64,000 bases of DNA. It comes from Pseudonocardia kujensis (GTDB lineage: Bacteria; Actinomycetota; Actinomycetes; Mycobacteriales; Pseudonocardiaceae). Under the pieces are notes generated by a model that was given only the letters and a program-made list of their open reading frames with translations, searched no databases and was not told the DNA's origin. This document shows, piece after piece, positions 12,275 through 20,982 of this stretch (the first letter of the stretch is position 1; every line of letters begins with the position of its first letter). The stretch is taken from positions 62,001 to 126,000 of the forward strand of contig NZ_JAJSOK010000008.1 in NCBI RefSeq assembly GCF_021283305.1, given 5' to 3'. Position numbers and translations under genes: made by a program.

Positions 12275-12364
12275 CACCCGGACGGGTGTGGACGACCGCG
12301 CCTGTGGCATCAAACCCACAGGTGGCACCCCCGTTGGCATCCCGAACGGGTGCGTGGGTACGTT
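12275..12364 (+). promoter_or_regulatory. mihF upstream region: three successive dyads and a candidate -10
   Basis: Three inverted repeats follow one another: CACCCG-GA-CGGGTG (12275-12288), CCTGTGG-N8-CCACAGG (12301-12322) and CCCGTT-N9-AACGGG (12330-12350). TACGTT (12359-12364) fits TAnnnT about 90 nt before the mihF start. These are candidate operators. The remainder of the 289-bp gap shows nothing recognisable. Confidence 0.4.
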
Positions 12365-12452
12365 CGCTCCCGGCCCCGGAACCACCCACCGGGGACGGCG
12401 ATCGCCGCCACCGGACGATCGCCCTCGCGCACGACGAAAGACGGAGGAGACC

Positions 12453-12767
12453 GTGGCCCTTCCCCAGCTGACCGAGGAACAGCGTGCCGCCGCGTTGGAG
12501 AAGGCCGCGGCCGCCCGCCGGGCCCGGGCAGAGCTGAAGGACCGGCTCAAGCGCGGCGGGATCACCCTCGCCGAGGTGCTGAAGCAGTCCGACACCGACG
12601 AGGTGCTCGGCAAGATGAAGGTGTCGGCCCTGCTCGAGGCCCTGCCCAGCGTCGGCAAGGTCCGTGCGGCGCAGATCATGGAGCGCCTCGAGATCGCCCC
12701 GAGCCGTCGCCTGCGCGGCCTCGGCGAGCGGCAGCGCAAGGCGCTGCTGGCCGAGTTCCCTTCCTGA
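12453..12767 (+). CDS. mihF: integration host factor, actinobacterial type (mIHF)
   Basis: A 104-residue nucleoid protein: MALPQLTEEQRAAALEKA, a basic helix RRARAELKDRLKRGG, then the helix-hairpin LLEALPSVGKVRAAQIMERL and a conserved end LGERQRKALLAEF. This matches actinobacterial IHF, which bends and stiffens DNA and is unrelated to E. coli IHF. The GTG at 12453 follows GGAGGA at 12443-12448. gmk follows 11 nt downstream, the conserved mihF-gmk-rpoZ-coaBC order. Confidence 0.95.
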   Translation: MALPQLTEEQRAAALEKAAAARRARAELKDRLKRGGITLAEVLKQSDTDEVLGKMKVSALLEALPSVGKVRAAQIMERLEIAPSRRLRGLGERQRKALLAEFPS

Positions 12768-12778
12768 GAGGGGGCGGC

Positions 12779-13396
12779 GTGCCGGCAGGACCGCCGCCCC
12801 GCCGGGGCCGGCTGATGGTGCTCGCGGGACCCTCCGGGGTCGGGAAGAGCAGCATCGTCGACCGGCTCCGATCGGAACTCCCCGACCTCCACTTCAGCGT
12901 CTCCGCGACCACGCGGGCGCCGCGGGAGGGGGAGGTCGAGGGGATCCACTACCACTTCGTCGACCCGGCCGAGTTCGACCGCCTGATCGCCGACGGCGAA
13001 CTGCTGGAGTGGGCCGAGGTGCACGGCGGCCTGCAACGCTCCGGGACCCCGCGCGAGCCCGTCGAGCGCGAGCTCGCCGCCGGTCACCCGGTGCTCGTCG
13101 AGGTGGACCTGCAGGGGGCGCGCTCGGTCAAGCGGGTCATGCCGGAGTCGGTCACGGTGTTCGTCGAGCCGCCCTCGTTCGAGGAGCTGGCCCGGCGGCT
13201 CACCGACCGGGGCACCGAGACCCCCGAGGTCCGGGAGCGCCGGCTGCGCACCGCCGTCGAGGAGATGGCGGCGCGTGACGAGTTCGACGTCGTCGTCATC
13301 AACGACGAGGTGCAGGCCGTCGTCGACCGGTTGGTAGAGTTGTTGGTCGCACCTGCGGAGTTCCCGCATTCGTCCGTCTCTGGAGTTTCTGAGTGA
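12779..13396 (+). CDS. gmk: guanylate kinase
   Basis: A 205-residue guanylate kinase (GMP + ATP to GDP + ADP). The P-loop is [12 protein letters not shown] near residue 19, followed by the GMP-binding [20 protein letters not shown] and the [12 protein letters not shown] segment. The GTG at 12779 has GAGAGGGGG upstream. The stop overlaps the rpoZ start, which links GTP supply to RNA polymerase assembly, as in other actinobacteria. The usual HG(N)xYGT loop reads HGGLQRSGT here. Confidence 0.95.
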   Translation: MPAGPPPRRGRLMVLAGPSGVGKSSIVDRLRSELPDLHFSVSATTRAPREGEVEGIHYHFVDPAEFDRLIADGELLEWAEVHGGLQRSGTPREPVERELAAGHPVLVEVDLQGARSVKRVMPESVTVFVEPPSFEELARRLTDRGTETPEVRERRLRTAVEEMAARDEFDVVVINDEVQAVVDRLVELLVAPAEFPHSSVSGVSE

Positions 13397-13671
13397 GCAT
13401 GCCGCTGACCGGCGCGGTCGCCGGTTCCATCCCCGAGGGCATCACCAACCCGCCGATCGACGACCTGCTCGACAAGGTCAGCTCGAAGTACGCGCTGGTG
13501 ATCTACGCGGCCAAGCGCGCCCGGCAGATCAACGACTACTACTCCCAGCTCGGCGAGGGCCTGTTGGAGTACGTCGGCCCGCTGGTCGAGCCCGGCCCCC
13601 GCGAGAAGCCGCTGTCGATCGCCATGCGCGAGATCCAGAGCGGCCTGCTCGAGCACACCGAGGGCGAGTGA
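13393..13671 (+). CDS. rpoZ: RNA polymerase omega subunit
   Basis: A 92-residue omega subunit, with the actinobacterial opening [19 protein letters not shown], the conserved [10 protein letters not shown] helix and a C-terminal SIAMREI segment. Omega helps fold and retain the beta' subunit. The GTG start overlaps the gmk stop. Confidence 0.95.
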   Translation: MSMPLTGAVAGSIPEGITNPPIDDLLDKVSSKYALVIYAAKRARQINDYYSQLGEGLLEYVGPLVEPGPREKPLSIAMREIQSGLLEHTEGE

Positions 13672-13707
13672 GCCCGGCCGGCTGCACACCGTTGGCGTGA
13701 GGACGGC

Positions 13708-14922
13708 ATGACCGCACCGAAGGTCCTGCTCGGCGTGGCCGGCGGCATCGCCGCCTACAAGAGCGCCGAGCTGCTGCGGCGGCTCACCGAGACCGGCCAC
13801 TCCGTGCGGGTCGTCCCCACCGGGTCGGCGCTGAACTTCGTCGGCGCCGCCACGTTCGAGGCGTTGTCGGGGCAGCCGGTGCACACCGGCGTCTTCTCCG
13901 ACGTGCCGTCGGTCCAGCACGTGCGGCTGGGCCAGGAGGCCGATCTCGTCGTCGTCGCCCCCGCCACCGCGGACCTGCTGGCCCGCGCGGTGCAGGGCCG
14001 CGCGGACGACCTGCTCACCGGTTCGCTGCTCGTCGCCCGGTGCCCCGTGTTCTTCGTCCCGGCGATGCACACCGAGATGTGGGAGCACCCGGCGACCCGG
14101 GCCAACGTGGCGACCCTGCGCGCGCGGGGCTCGGTCGTCATGGAGCCCGCGTCCGGGCGACTCACCGGCAAGGACACCGGCCCCGGCCGGCTGCCCGATC
14201 CCGCGGAGATCGCCGAGCTCGCTCGGCTGCTGCTGGAGCGGGGCGACGCGCTGCCGCGGGACCTCGAGGGCCGGCGCGTGGTCGTCTCGGCCGGAGGCAC
14301 CCGCGAGCCGCTCGACCCCGTCCGCTACCTGGGCAACCGTTCGTCGGGTCGGCAGGGTTACGCCCTGGCGAAGGTCGCGGCCCAGCGGGGCGCGCACGTC
14401 ACGCTCGTCGCGGGGCACACCGCGGAGCTGGCCGACCCGGCGGCCGTCGAGGTCGTCAAGGTCGGGTCCGCGCTGGAGATGCGCGAGGCGATGCACGCAG
14501 CGGCCAAGGGGGCCGACGCCGTGGTGATGTCCGCGGCGGTCGCCGACTTCCGGCCGGCCGCGCTCGCCGCGCACAAGATCAAGAAGGACGGGTCCGAGCC
14601 GGAGCCGCTGCACCTGGCGCTCAACCCGGACATCCTCGCCGAGCTCGTCGCCGCCCGGGAGCCGGGCCAGGTCGTGGTGGGGTTCGCCGCCGAGACCGGC
14701 GACGACACCGCGGACGTGCTGGAGTACGGCCGCCGCAAGCTCGCGAAGAAGGGCTGCGACCTGTTGCTGGTCAACTGGGTGGGCGAGGGCGGAGCCTTCG
14801 AGAACACCGAGAACCAGGGCTGGCTGCTGGGTGCGGACGGCGGCGAGACGCAGATCCCGAACGGCTCGAAGGCGTTGCTGGCCTCGCGGCTGTGGGACGC
14901 GGTGGCCGCCCGGCTGGCCTGA
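13708..14922 (+). CDS. coaBC: bifunctional phosphopantothenoylcysteine decarboxylase / phosphopantothenate-cysteine ligase
   Basis: A 404-residue fusion catalysing two steps of CoA synthesis. The N-terminal CoaC flavoprotein has GVAGGIAAYKS (FMN), the VVVAPATADLLA loop and PAMHTEMW, the actinobacterial form of the PAMN motif. The C-terminal CoaB domain has VVSAGGTREPLDPVRYLGNRSSG for nucleotide binding and the AAHKIKKDG loop with the catalytic Lys. Length is normal. It starts 36 nt after rpoZ and ends at a strong hairpin. Confidence 0.95.
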   Translation: MTAPKVLLGVAGGIAAYKSAELLRRLTETGHSVRVVPTGSALNFVGAATFEALSGQPVHTGVFSDVPSVQHVRLGQEADLVVVAPATADLLARAVQGRADDLLTGSLLVARCPVFFVPAMHTEMWEHPATRANVATLRARGSVVMEPASGRLTGKDTGPGRLPDPAEIAELARLLLERGDALPRDLEGRRVVVSAGGTREPLDPVRYLGNRSSGRQGYALAKVAAQRGAHVTLVAGHTAELADPAAVEVVKVGSALEMREAMHAAAKGADAVVMSAAVADFRPAALAAHKIKKDGSEPEPLHLALNPDILAELVAAREPGQVVVGFAAETGDDTADVLEYGRRKLAKKGCDLLLVNWVGEGGAFENTENQGWLLGADGGETQIPNGSKALLASRLWDAVAARLA

Positions 14923-14963
14923 GGTCGCGCAGGTCCGTCGGTCGCGACGAGACCCGAGAACGC

Positions 14964-14996
14964 ACGAGGGGCGGTCCCGTCGGGACCGCCCCTCGT
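14964..14996. terminator. bidirectional hairpin between coaBC and the SH3-like gene
   Basis: A perfect 15-bp stem (14964-14978 with 14982-14996) and a 3-nt loop, between convergent genes, 41 nt after the coaBC stop. Confidence 0.8.
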
Positions 14997-15021
14997 CTCG
15001 TGTGCGTGTCGCGCGGTCGCG

Positions 15022-15546
15022 TCAGCGGCCGAGCAGGCCGCCCACGCCGCCGCTGCGGGCCGGGGCCTCCGTCGGGGCCTCCTGGTCGGCGTTCGCGCCG
15101 TCGGCACCGTCGGTGCCCTCGGCCGGGGTGGCCTTCTCCGGCGAGTCGGTGCCGGAGGCGGCCGGGGCACCGGTGGTCGCCGGGGTGCTGCCGTTCTGGC
15201 CGCCGCGCGTGAGGCCGGCGTCGCTCGGGGTCCCGGTGTCGGAACCGGAGGCGGCGCCGTTCGTCTTCACGTAGTCCTTGACGGCCCAGCCGTCGAGGTT
15301 CTCCAGCTTGACGAAGCCGTTGCGGGTCTCGCCGACCTGCACCTCGGTGCCGCGGTCGCAGACGGCCACGATGGCGGCGTCGGCCGCCGGCTCCTCGCGG
15401 ACGTTGACGTTGTCGGTGCAGGTGCCCGTGGTCGCGGCGGACGCGGTGCCGGCCAGCACGGCCATGAGCCCGGCCGCGCCGACGGCGAGCACGCCGCCGA
15501 CCGCCGCGGTCACGCGGCCCGGTCGCTGCAGTGCAGTCACCTTCAT
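15022..15546 (-). CDS. secreted SH3-like domain protein
   Basis: A 174-residue exported protein. The basic start MKVTALQRPGR, a hydrophobic stretch VGGVLAVGAAGLMAVLAG and an ASA cleavage site near residue 37 form a Sec signal peptide. Residues 42-95 resemble a bacterial SH3 (SH3b) domain: CTDNVNVREEPAADAAIVAVC, then GTEVQVGETRNGFVKLENLDGWAVKDYV. Two cysteines could form a disulphide. The C-terminal 80 residues are Gly/Ser/Thr/Ala-rich and probably disordered. The ATG has GGAGG upstream on the minus strand. It is likely a cell-wall-facing protein; its ligand is unknown. Confidence 0.8.
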   Translation of the reverse strand: MKVTALQRPGRVTAAVGGVLAVGAAGLMAVLAGTASAATTGTCTDNVNVREEPAADAAIVAVCDRGTEVQVGETRNGFVKLENLDGWAVKDYVKTNGAASGSDTGTPSDAGLTRGGQNGSTPATTGAPAASGTDSPEKATPAEGTDGADGANADQEAPTEAPARSGGVGGLLGR

Positions 15547-15775
15547 GGGGAGGAACCTCCGAGAGTGGTCGACCGCGACCCGGGTGTCGGGCGACGCGAG
15601 GGCGTCGGCCGGGTCGCGGCTGCGGTGTCATCGGGCCCAACGACGCCGCTCGTTACCGATTCGGGACCTCGCTCGGGGTCCACCCGAAGGGGTGGTGGAC
15701 GGGGCGCTCGCGACACGGTCCGTCACGCACCGTGATCGGTTGCGGTCTCCTCACCTGTGGAGGTCCGCGGTCGAC

Positions 15776-15781
15776 TACCCT
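15776..15781 (+). promoter_or_regulatory. candidate metK -10 box
   Basis: TACCCT fits TAnnnT and would give a leader of about 95 nt before metK. In the 336-bp gap upstream of metK I see no SAM riboswitch core, only this box and a short dyad CTCC-N8-GGAG around 15746. Confidence 0.35.
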
Positions 15782-15882
15782 GCCGTCCGACAGCATCCAG
15801 CGATCTGCACCCCGCCCCGCCGCACGAGGCGACGGAGCCGGCAACGAGGCCAGGGGCGCGACGACCTCGGCAGGAGTGGCGC

Positions 15883-17085
15883 GTGGCGAACGTGGGCCGT
15901 CGGCTCTTCACCAGCGAGTCGGTGACCGAGGGTCACCCGGACAAGATGTGCGACGCGATCAGCGACACGATCCTGGACGCGCTGCTCGCGCAGGACCCGC
16001 GCAGCCGTGTCGCGGTCGAGACCCTGGTGACCACGGGGCAGGTGCACGTCGCCGGCGAGGTCACGACCAGCGCCTACGCCGACATCCCCGGCCTGGTCCG
16101 GGAGAAGATCCTCGAGATCGGCTACGACTCGTCGTCGAAGGGCTTCGACGGCAACTCGTGCGGCGTCAACGTGGCGATCGGCGCGCAGTCGCCGGACATC
16201 GCGCAGGGCGTCGACACCGCGTACGAGAGCCGGGTCGAGTCGAGCGAGGACGAGATCGCCCGCCAGGGCGCCGGCGACCAGGGCCTGATGTTCGGGTACG
16301 CGAACACCGACACGGACGAGCTGATGCCGCTGCCGATCGCGCTCGCGCACCGGCTCTCGCGGCGGCTCACCGAGGTCCGCAAGTCCGGCGTGCTGCCCTA
16401 CCTGCGCCCGGACGGCAAGACCCAGGTCACCATCGAGTACGACGGCGACAAGCCGGTCCGCGTCGACACGGTCGTCCTGTCCACGCAGCACGCGGAGGAC
16501 ATCGACCTCGACGGGATGCTCGCGCCCGACGTGCTGGAGAAGATCGTCACCCCCGAGATCGGCGACCTCGGGCTCGACACCTCGAACGTCCGGCTGCTGG
16601 TCAACCCGACCGGCCGGTTCGTGATCGGCGGCCCGATGGGCGACGCCGGGCTCACCGGGCGCAAGATCATCGTCGACACGTACGGCGGGTTCGCCCGGCA
16701 CGGCGGCGGCGCGTTCTCGGGCAAGGACCCGTCGAAGGTGGACCGCTCCGCCGCCTACGCCATGCGCTGGGTGGCCAAGAACGTCGTGGCCGCCGGGCTG
16801 GCCGAGCGGATCGAGGTGCAGGTCGCGTACGCGATCGGCAAGGCGGCCCCGGTCGGGCTGTTCGTCGAGACCTTCGGCACCGCGCGCGTCGACCCGGCGA
16901 AGATCGAGTCGGCGATCACCGAGGTGTTCGACCTGCGCCCGGCCGCGATCGTCCGCGACCTCGACCTGCTGCGCCCGATCTACGCGCCCACCGCGGCCTA
17001 CGGCCACTTCGGCCGCAGCGACATCGCGCTGCCGTGGGAGGACACCTCGCGCGCCGAGGCGCTCAAGTCCCTCGCGGGCGCCTGA
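15883..17085 (+). CDS. metK: S-adenosylmethionine synthetase
   Basis: A 400-residue methionine adenosyltransferase (ATP + methionine to SAM). Signature segments are [19 protein letters not shown] near the start, [12 protein letters not shown] in the middle and [19 protein letters not shown] near residue 285. The GTG at 15883 has AGGAG at 15872-15876. The frame is open upstream, but the family starts at this point. Its own promoter is probably in the 330-bp gap; priA follows. Confidence 0.97.
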   Translation: MANVGRRLFTSESVTEGHPDKMCDAISDTILDALLAQDPRSRVAVETLVTTGQVHVAGEVTTSAYADIPGLVREKILEIGYDSSSKGFDGNSCGVNVAIGAQSPDIAQGVDTAYESRVESSEDEIARQGAGDQGLMFGYANTDTDELMPLPIALAHRLSRRLTEVRKSGVLPYLRPDGKTQVTIEYDGDKPVRVDTVVLSTQHAEDIDLDGMLAPDVLEKIVTPEIGDLGLDTSNVRLLVNPTGRFVIGGPMGDAGLTGRKIIVDTYGGFARHGGGAFSGKDPSKVDRSAAYAMRWVAKNVVAAGLAERIEVQVAYAIGKAAPVGLFVETFGTARVDPAKIESAITEVFDLRPAAIVRDLDLLRPIYAPTAAYGHFGRSDIALPWEDTSRAEALKSLAGA

Positions 17086-17141
17086 GTCCCGGCTTGGCCG
17101 CACGGAGCGCGCGGACGCGCGGGGAGTGGACCGCGGCGTCC

Positions 17142-19148
17142 GTGCAGCCGGTCGCGCGGGTGGCCGTGGACGTGCCGCTGCCGCACCTGGACCGGCCGTT
17201 CGACTACCGCGTGCCCACCCACCTCGACGAGCAGGCCCGGCCGGGCGTCCGGGTGCGGGTGCGGTTCGCCGGGCGGCTGGTCGACGGGTTCCTGCTCGAG
17301 CGGGCCGAGGAGTCCGGGCACACCGGCCGGCTGGCGTGGGTCGACAAGGTCGTCTCGCCGGAGCCGGTGCTGACCCCGGAGGTCGCGACCCTCTGCCGGG
17401 CGGTCGCCGACCGGTACGCGGGCGTGTTCGCCGACGTCGTGCGGATGGCGGTGCCGCCGCGGCACGCCCGGGTCGAGGCGGAGACCCCGCGCGAGCGGGC
17501 GCTGCCACCGGTCGAGGCGCCCGATCCGGCGGGCTGGGCGCGCTACCAGCACGGTGCGACGTACTTGGACGCGCTCGCCGGCGGCCGCGCCGCACACGCC
17601 GTGTGGCAGGCCCTGCCGGGGGAGTGCTGGCCCGCACGGTTCGCCGAGGCCGCGGCGGCGACCGTCGCCGCCGGACGGGGCGCCCTCCTGGTGGTCCCCG
17701 ACCAGCGGGACGTCGACGCCGCCTGCGCCGCGCTGGGTGATCGCCTGGGGACCGACGCGGTGGTCGCGCTGACCGCCGAGCTCGGCCCGGCGGAGCGTTA
17801 CCGGCGCTGGCTCGCGGTGCGCCGCGGGGCCGTGCGCGCGGTCGTCGGGACGCGGTCGGCGGCGTTCGCGCCCGTCGAGAAGCTGGGGCTGCTCGCGGTG
17901 TGGGACGACGGCGACGACAGCCACGCCGAGCCGCGCGCCCCGTACCCGCAGGTCCGCGACGTGCTGGTGGCCCGCGCCCACGCCGCCGGCGCCGCGCTGC
18001 TGGTGGGCGGCTTCAGCCGCACCGCCGAGGCGCAGCTACTGGTCGAGTCCCGGTGGGCGAGCCCGATCGTCGCCGACCGGGCCACCGTGCGTGCCGCCGC
18101 GCCCCGGGTGACCGCGATCGGGGAGACCGACACCCAGCTCGCCCGCGACCCCGACGCCCGCGCGGCCCGCGTGCCCGCGGTCGCGTTCGAGGCCGCCCGG
18201 CAGGCGCTCGGGGCGGGCCGGCCGGTGCTCGTCCAGGTGCCCCGCGCCGGCTACCTGCCGTGGCTGTCCTGCGCGCACTGCCGCGAGCCCGCCCGGTGCC
18301 GGCACTGCGCCGGCCCGCTGGGCCTGCCGCGCGGCGGCACCGCCGGCGACCCCGGGCTGCCCACGTGCCGGTGGTGCGGGCGGGCCGAGCCGGCGTTCCG
18401 GTGCGGCGGCTGCGGGTCGCGCCGGCTGCGCGCGGGCGTCGTCGGGTCGCGGCGGACCGCGGAGGAGCTGGGCCGGGCGTTCCCCGGGGTCACCGTGCGG
18501 ACCTCCGGAGGCGGGGCGCCGGTGCTGGCCTCGGTGCCGGACGAGCCCGAGATCGTCGTCGCGACGCCGGGGGCGGAGCCCGCGGTCGAGGGCGCGCCGG
18601 CCGGGTACGGAGCCGCGCTGCTGCTCGACGGCTGGGCGATGCTCTCCCGCGCCGATCTCCGGGTCGCCGTGGAGGCGCTGCGCCGCTGGCTCGCCGCGGC
18701 GGCGCTGGTGCGGCCGCACGCCGACGGCGGGCGGGTGATCGTCGTCGCCGAGTCCGCGATCCCGGTGGTGCAGGCGCTCGTGCGCTGGGACCCGGCCGGG
18801 TTCGCCGCCGAGGAGCTCGCCTCGCGCGCCGAGGTCGGGTTCCCGCCGGCCGTGCGGATGGCAGCGGTCGAGGGCACGCCGGGCGCGGTCGCCGACGTCG
18901 TCGACGCCGTCCTGGCCGCCGCGCAGGACGGGGGGCCGGAGGTGGAGGTCCTCGGCCCGGTGGAGATCGACGCCCCGCCGGAGCCGGGGGAGGCCGCGGG
19001 CGAGGTGCGCGAGCGGGCGCTGCTGCGGGTGCCGCGGACGGAGGGCCGCGCGCTCGCCCGGCACCTGCACGCCGCGCAGGCCGCCCGCAGCACGCGCAAG
19101 GCGCCCGACGCGGTCCGGGTGCGCCTGGACCCGGCCGAGATCGGCTGA
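17142..19148 (+). CDS. priA: PriA-like replication restart protein lacking the helicase Walker motif
   Basis: About 668 residues. The N-terminal 3'-DNA-binding domain is intact (RVAVDVPLPHLDRPFDYRVP ... PGVRVRVRFAGRLVDGFLL), as is an eight-cysteine zinc region at about residues 376-425 (CAHC, CRHC, CRWC, CGGC). The helicase P-loop is absent: where E. coli has GVTGSGKT this protein reads ALPGECWPARFAEA. The DEEH box is replaced by VWDDGDD. Loss of ATPase motifs is known for actinobacterial PriA, so it probably acts as a structural primosome loader. I chose the GTG at 17142; a TTG at 17094 is an alternative. Confidence 0.88.
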   Translation: MQPVARVAVDVPLPHLDRPFDYRVPTHLDEQARPGVRVRVRFAGRLVDGFLLERAEESGHTGRLAWVDKVVSPEPVLTPEVATLCRAVADRYAGVFADVVRMAVPPRHARVEAETPRERALPPVEAPDPAGWARYQHGATYLDALAGGRAAHAVWQALPGECWPARFAEAAAATVAAGRGALLVVPDQRDVDAACAALGDRLGTDAVVALTAELGPAERYRRWLAVRRGAVRAVVGTRSAAFAPVEKLGLLAVWDDGDDSHAEPRAPYPQVRDVLVARAHAAGAALLVGGFSRTAEAQLLVESRWASPIVADRATVRAAAPRVTAIGETDTQLARDPDARAARVPAVAFEAARQALGAGRPVLVQVPRAGYLPWLSCAHCREPARCRHCAGPLGLPRGGTAGDPGLPTCRWCGRAEPAFRCGGCGSRRLRAGVVGSRRTAEELGRAFPGVTVRTSGGGAPVLASVPDEPEIVVATPGAEPAVEGAPAGYGAALLLDGWAMLSRADLRVAVEALRRWLAAAALVRPHADGGRVIVVAESAIPVVQALVRWDPAGFAAEELASRAEVGFPPAVRMAAVEGTPGAVADVVDAVLAAAQDGGPEVEVLGPVEIDAPPEPGEAAGEVRERALLRVPRTEGRALARHLHAAQAARSTRKAPDAVRVRLDPAEIG

Positions 19149-19179
19149 GACCGGGGCGCACCGGCAGGCGGCCGGGCGG

Positions 19180-19336
19180 CCCGCCACTGCCGTGGGCGGG
19201 CACCCGCCGCTGCCGTGGGCGGGCACCCGCCGCTGCCGTGGCCGGGTGGCCCGCCGCTGCCGTGGCCGGGTGGCCCGCCGCTGCCGTGACCGGGCGGCCC
19301 GCCGCTGCCATGACCGGGCGGCCCGCCGCCGGGTGG
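19180..19336. repeat. 23/24-bp minisatellite upstream of def
   Basis: About 6.5 tandem units, each starting CCCGCC at 19180, 19203, 19226, 19250, 19274, 19298 and 19322. The first two units are 23 bp and the rest 24 bp. The array fills almost the whole gap between priA and def and ends at the candidate def -10. The 23-bp units rule out a conserved reading frame through the array. Confidence 0.9.
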
Positions 19337-19342
19337 CACAAT
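19337..19342 (+). promoter_or_regulatory. candidate def -10 box
   Basis: CACAAT (4 of 6 to TATAAT) lies directly after the minisatellite, so any -35 must fall in the last repeat. A 6-bp inverted repeat ATCGGG-N6-CCCGAT follows at 19341-19358. Confidence 0.35.
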
Positions 19343-19371
19343 CGGGGTCGATCCCGATCGTTTGGAGTTCC

Positions 19372-19920
19372 GTGTCCGTTCAGCCCGTCCGCCTGTTCGG
19401 CGACCCGGTGCTGCGCACCCCCGCCGCGCCCGTCACCACGTTCGACGCGGAGCTGCGCAAGCTCGTCGCCGACCTCACCGACACCATGCACGACGAGGGC
19501 GGCGCCGGCCTGGCCGCGCCCCAGATCGGCGTCGGGCTGCGCGTTTTCACCTTCGAGGTCGACGGCGTTGCCGGGCACATGGTCAACCCGACCTGGAACG
19601 CGGTCGACGGCGAGGAGCAGTTCGGTCCGGAGGGCTGCCTGTCCATCCCCGGGCTCGGCTGGGACTGCCGCCGGTCGCTGAACGTGGTCGCAACCGGCTG
19701 GAACATGCACGGCGAGCCGATCACCGTCGAGGGCACCGCCAAGCTGGCGCGGGCCATCCAGCACGAGACGGACCACCTCGACGGCGTGCTGTTCGTCGAC
19801 CGGCTCGACCCCGAGACCCGCAAGCAGGCGATGGCCGAGATCCGCGCCGCCGAGTGGTTCGGCCGCCCCGAGCCCGCGGTCAAGGTCAGCCCGCACCCGA
19901 TGTTCGGCAGAGCCCGTTGA
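19372..19920 (+). CDS. def: peptide deformylase
   Basis: A 182-residue metalloenzyme that removes the N-formyl group from nascent proteins. All three motifs are present: [10 protein letters not shown] (about residue 43), EGCLSIPG with the metal Cys (about 88) and QHETDHLDG with the two metal His and the catalytic Glu (about 131). The GTG at 19372 has GGAG 5 nt upstream. The stop overlaps the fmt TTG start, so removal and addition of formyl groups are coupled. Confidence 0.95.
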   Translation: MSVQPVRLFGDPVLRTPAAPVTTFDAELRKLVADLTDTMHDEGGAGLAAPQIGVGLRVFTFEVDGVAGHMVNPTWNAVDGEEQFGPEGCLSIPGLGWDCRRSLNVVATGWNMHGEPITVEGTAKLARAIQHETDHLDGVLFVDRLDPETRKQAMAEIRAAEWFGRPEPAVKVSPHPMFGRAR

Positions 19921-20849
19921 GGCTGCTGTTCGCGGGCACCCCGGAGCCGGCCGTGCCCGCGCTGCGGGCCCTGCTCGACTCGCCGCGCCACGAGGTCGTC
20001 GGGGTGCTGACCCGGCCGGACGCCCCCGCCGGGCGCGGCCGCCGGCTCGTCCGCTCGCCCGTCGGGGCGCTGGCCGACGAGGCCGGCCTCCCCGTGCTCA
20101 CCCCGGCGAAGCCGCGCGAGCCGGAGTTCCTCGACGCGCTGCGCGATCTCGCGCCGGACTGCGTCCCGGTCGTCGCGTACGGGGCGCTGGTCCCGCGCGT
20201 GGCCCTCGACATCCCGGCCCGCGGTTGGATCAACCTGCACTTCTCGCTGCTCCCGGCCTGGCGCGGGGCCGCGCCGGTGCAGGCGGCGATCAAACACGGC
20301 GACGAGATCACCGGCGCCACCACGTTCCTGCTCGAGGAGGGCCTCGACACCGGCCCGACCTACGGAGTGGTCACCGAGGCGATCGGCGAGCGGGACACCT
20401 CCGGCGACCTGCTCGGCCGGCTCGCCCGGTCCGGCGCCGCCCTGCTCGTCGCGACCATGGACGGCATCGAGGACGGCACCCTGCGCGCGGTGCCGCAGCC
20501 CGCGGAGGGCGTGTCGCACGCGCCCAAGGTGACGGTGGCCGACGCGCGCGTGGACTGGTCGGCGCCCGCGGTGCCGCTCGACCGGCTGATCCGCTCGACC
20601 ACGCCGGACCCGGGCGCCTGGACGGAGTTCCGCGGGCAGCGGCTCGGCCTGGGCCCGGTCACGCCGGTCCGGACCGGCGAGGTGGACCTCAAGCCGGGGG
20701 AGCTGCGGGCGGAGAAGAAGCGCGTGCTGGTCGGCACCGCCACGGTGCCGGTGCGGCTGGGCGAGGTGCGCCCGGTGGGCAAGAAGGCGATGCCGGCGGC
20801 GGACTGGGCCCGCGGAGTGCGCATCACGGACTCCGAGACCCTGGGCTGA
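19917..20849 (+). CDS. fmt: methionyl-tRNA formyltransferase
   Basis: A 310-residue enzyme that formylates initiator Met-tRNA using 10-formyl-THF. The hydrolase/transferase core starts [14 protein letters not shown]. The catalytic Asn-His-Asp set is in [17 protein letters not shown] and EEGLDTG. The C-terminal domain runs from about residue 205. The start is a TTG at 19917 overlapping the def stop; no other in-frame start would include the conserved LLFAGTPE. This rare start probably relies on coupling to def. Confidence 0.94.
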   Translation: MRLLFAGTPEPAVPALRALLDSPRHEVVGVLTRPDAPAGRGRRLVRSPVGALADEAGLPVLTPAKPREPEFLDALRDLAPDCVPVVAYGALVPRVALDIPARGWINLHFSLLPAWRGAAPVQAAIKHGDEITGATTFLLEEGLDTGPTYGVVTEAIGERDTSGDLLGRLARSGAALLVATMDGIEDGTLRAVPQPAEGVSHAPKVTVADARVDWSAPAVPLDRLIRSTTPDPGAWTEFRGQRLGLGPVTPVRTGEVDLKPGELRAEKKRVLVGTATVPVRLGEVRPVGKKAMPAADWARGVRITDSETLG

Positions 20850-20982
20850 GGTCCGGCCGGCGTCGCGGTCACGCGGTCCCGGTCGTCGCGCGCACCGGTC
20901 CCGGCGGGGCGGCCCGGGGGGCGAGGGCCGGGGGCGGACCTGGGACCATGGGGCGGACGAGCCGGACGAACGAGGAGTGTGT

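Noticed and set aside
15547-15882. SAM riboswitch upstream of metK
   Set aside because: The gap is long enough, but I could not fit the conserved core of known SAM riboswitch classes; only short dyads and a -10-like box are seen.
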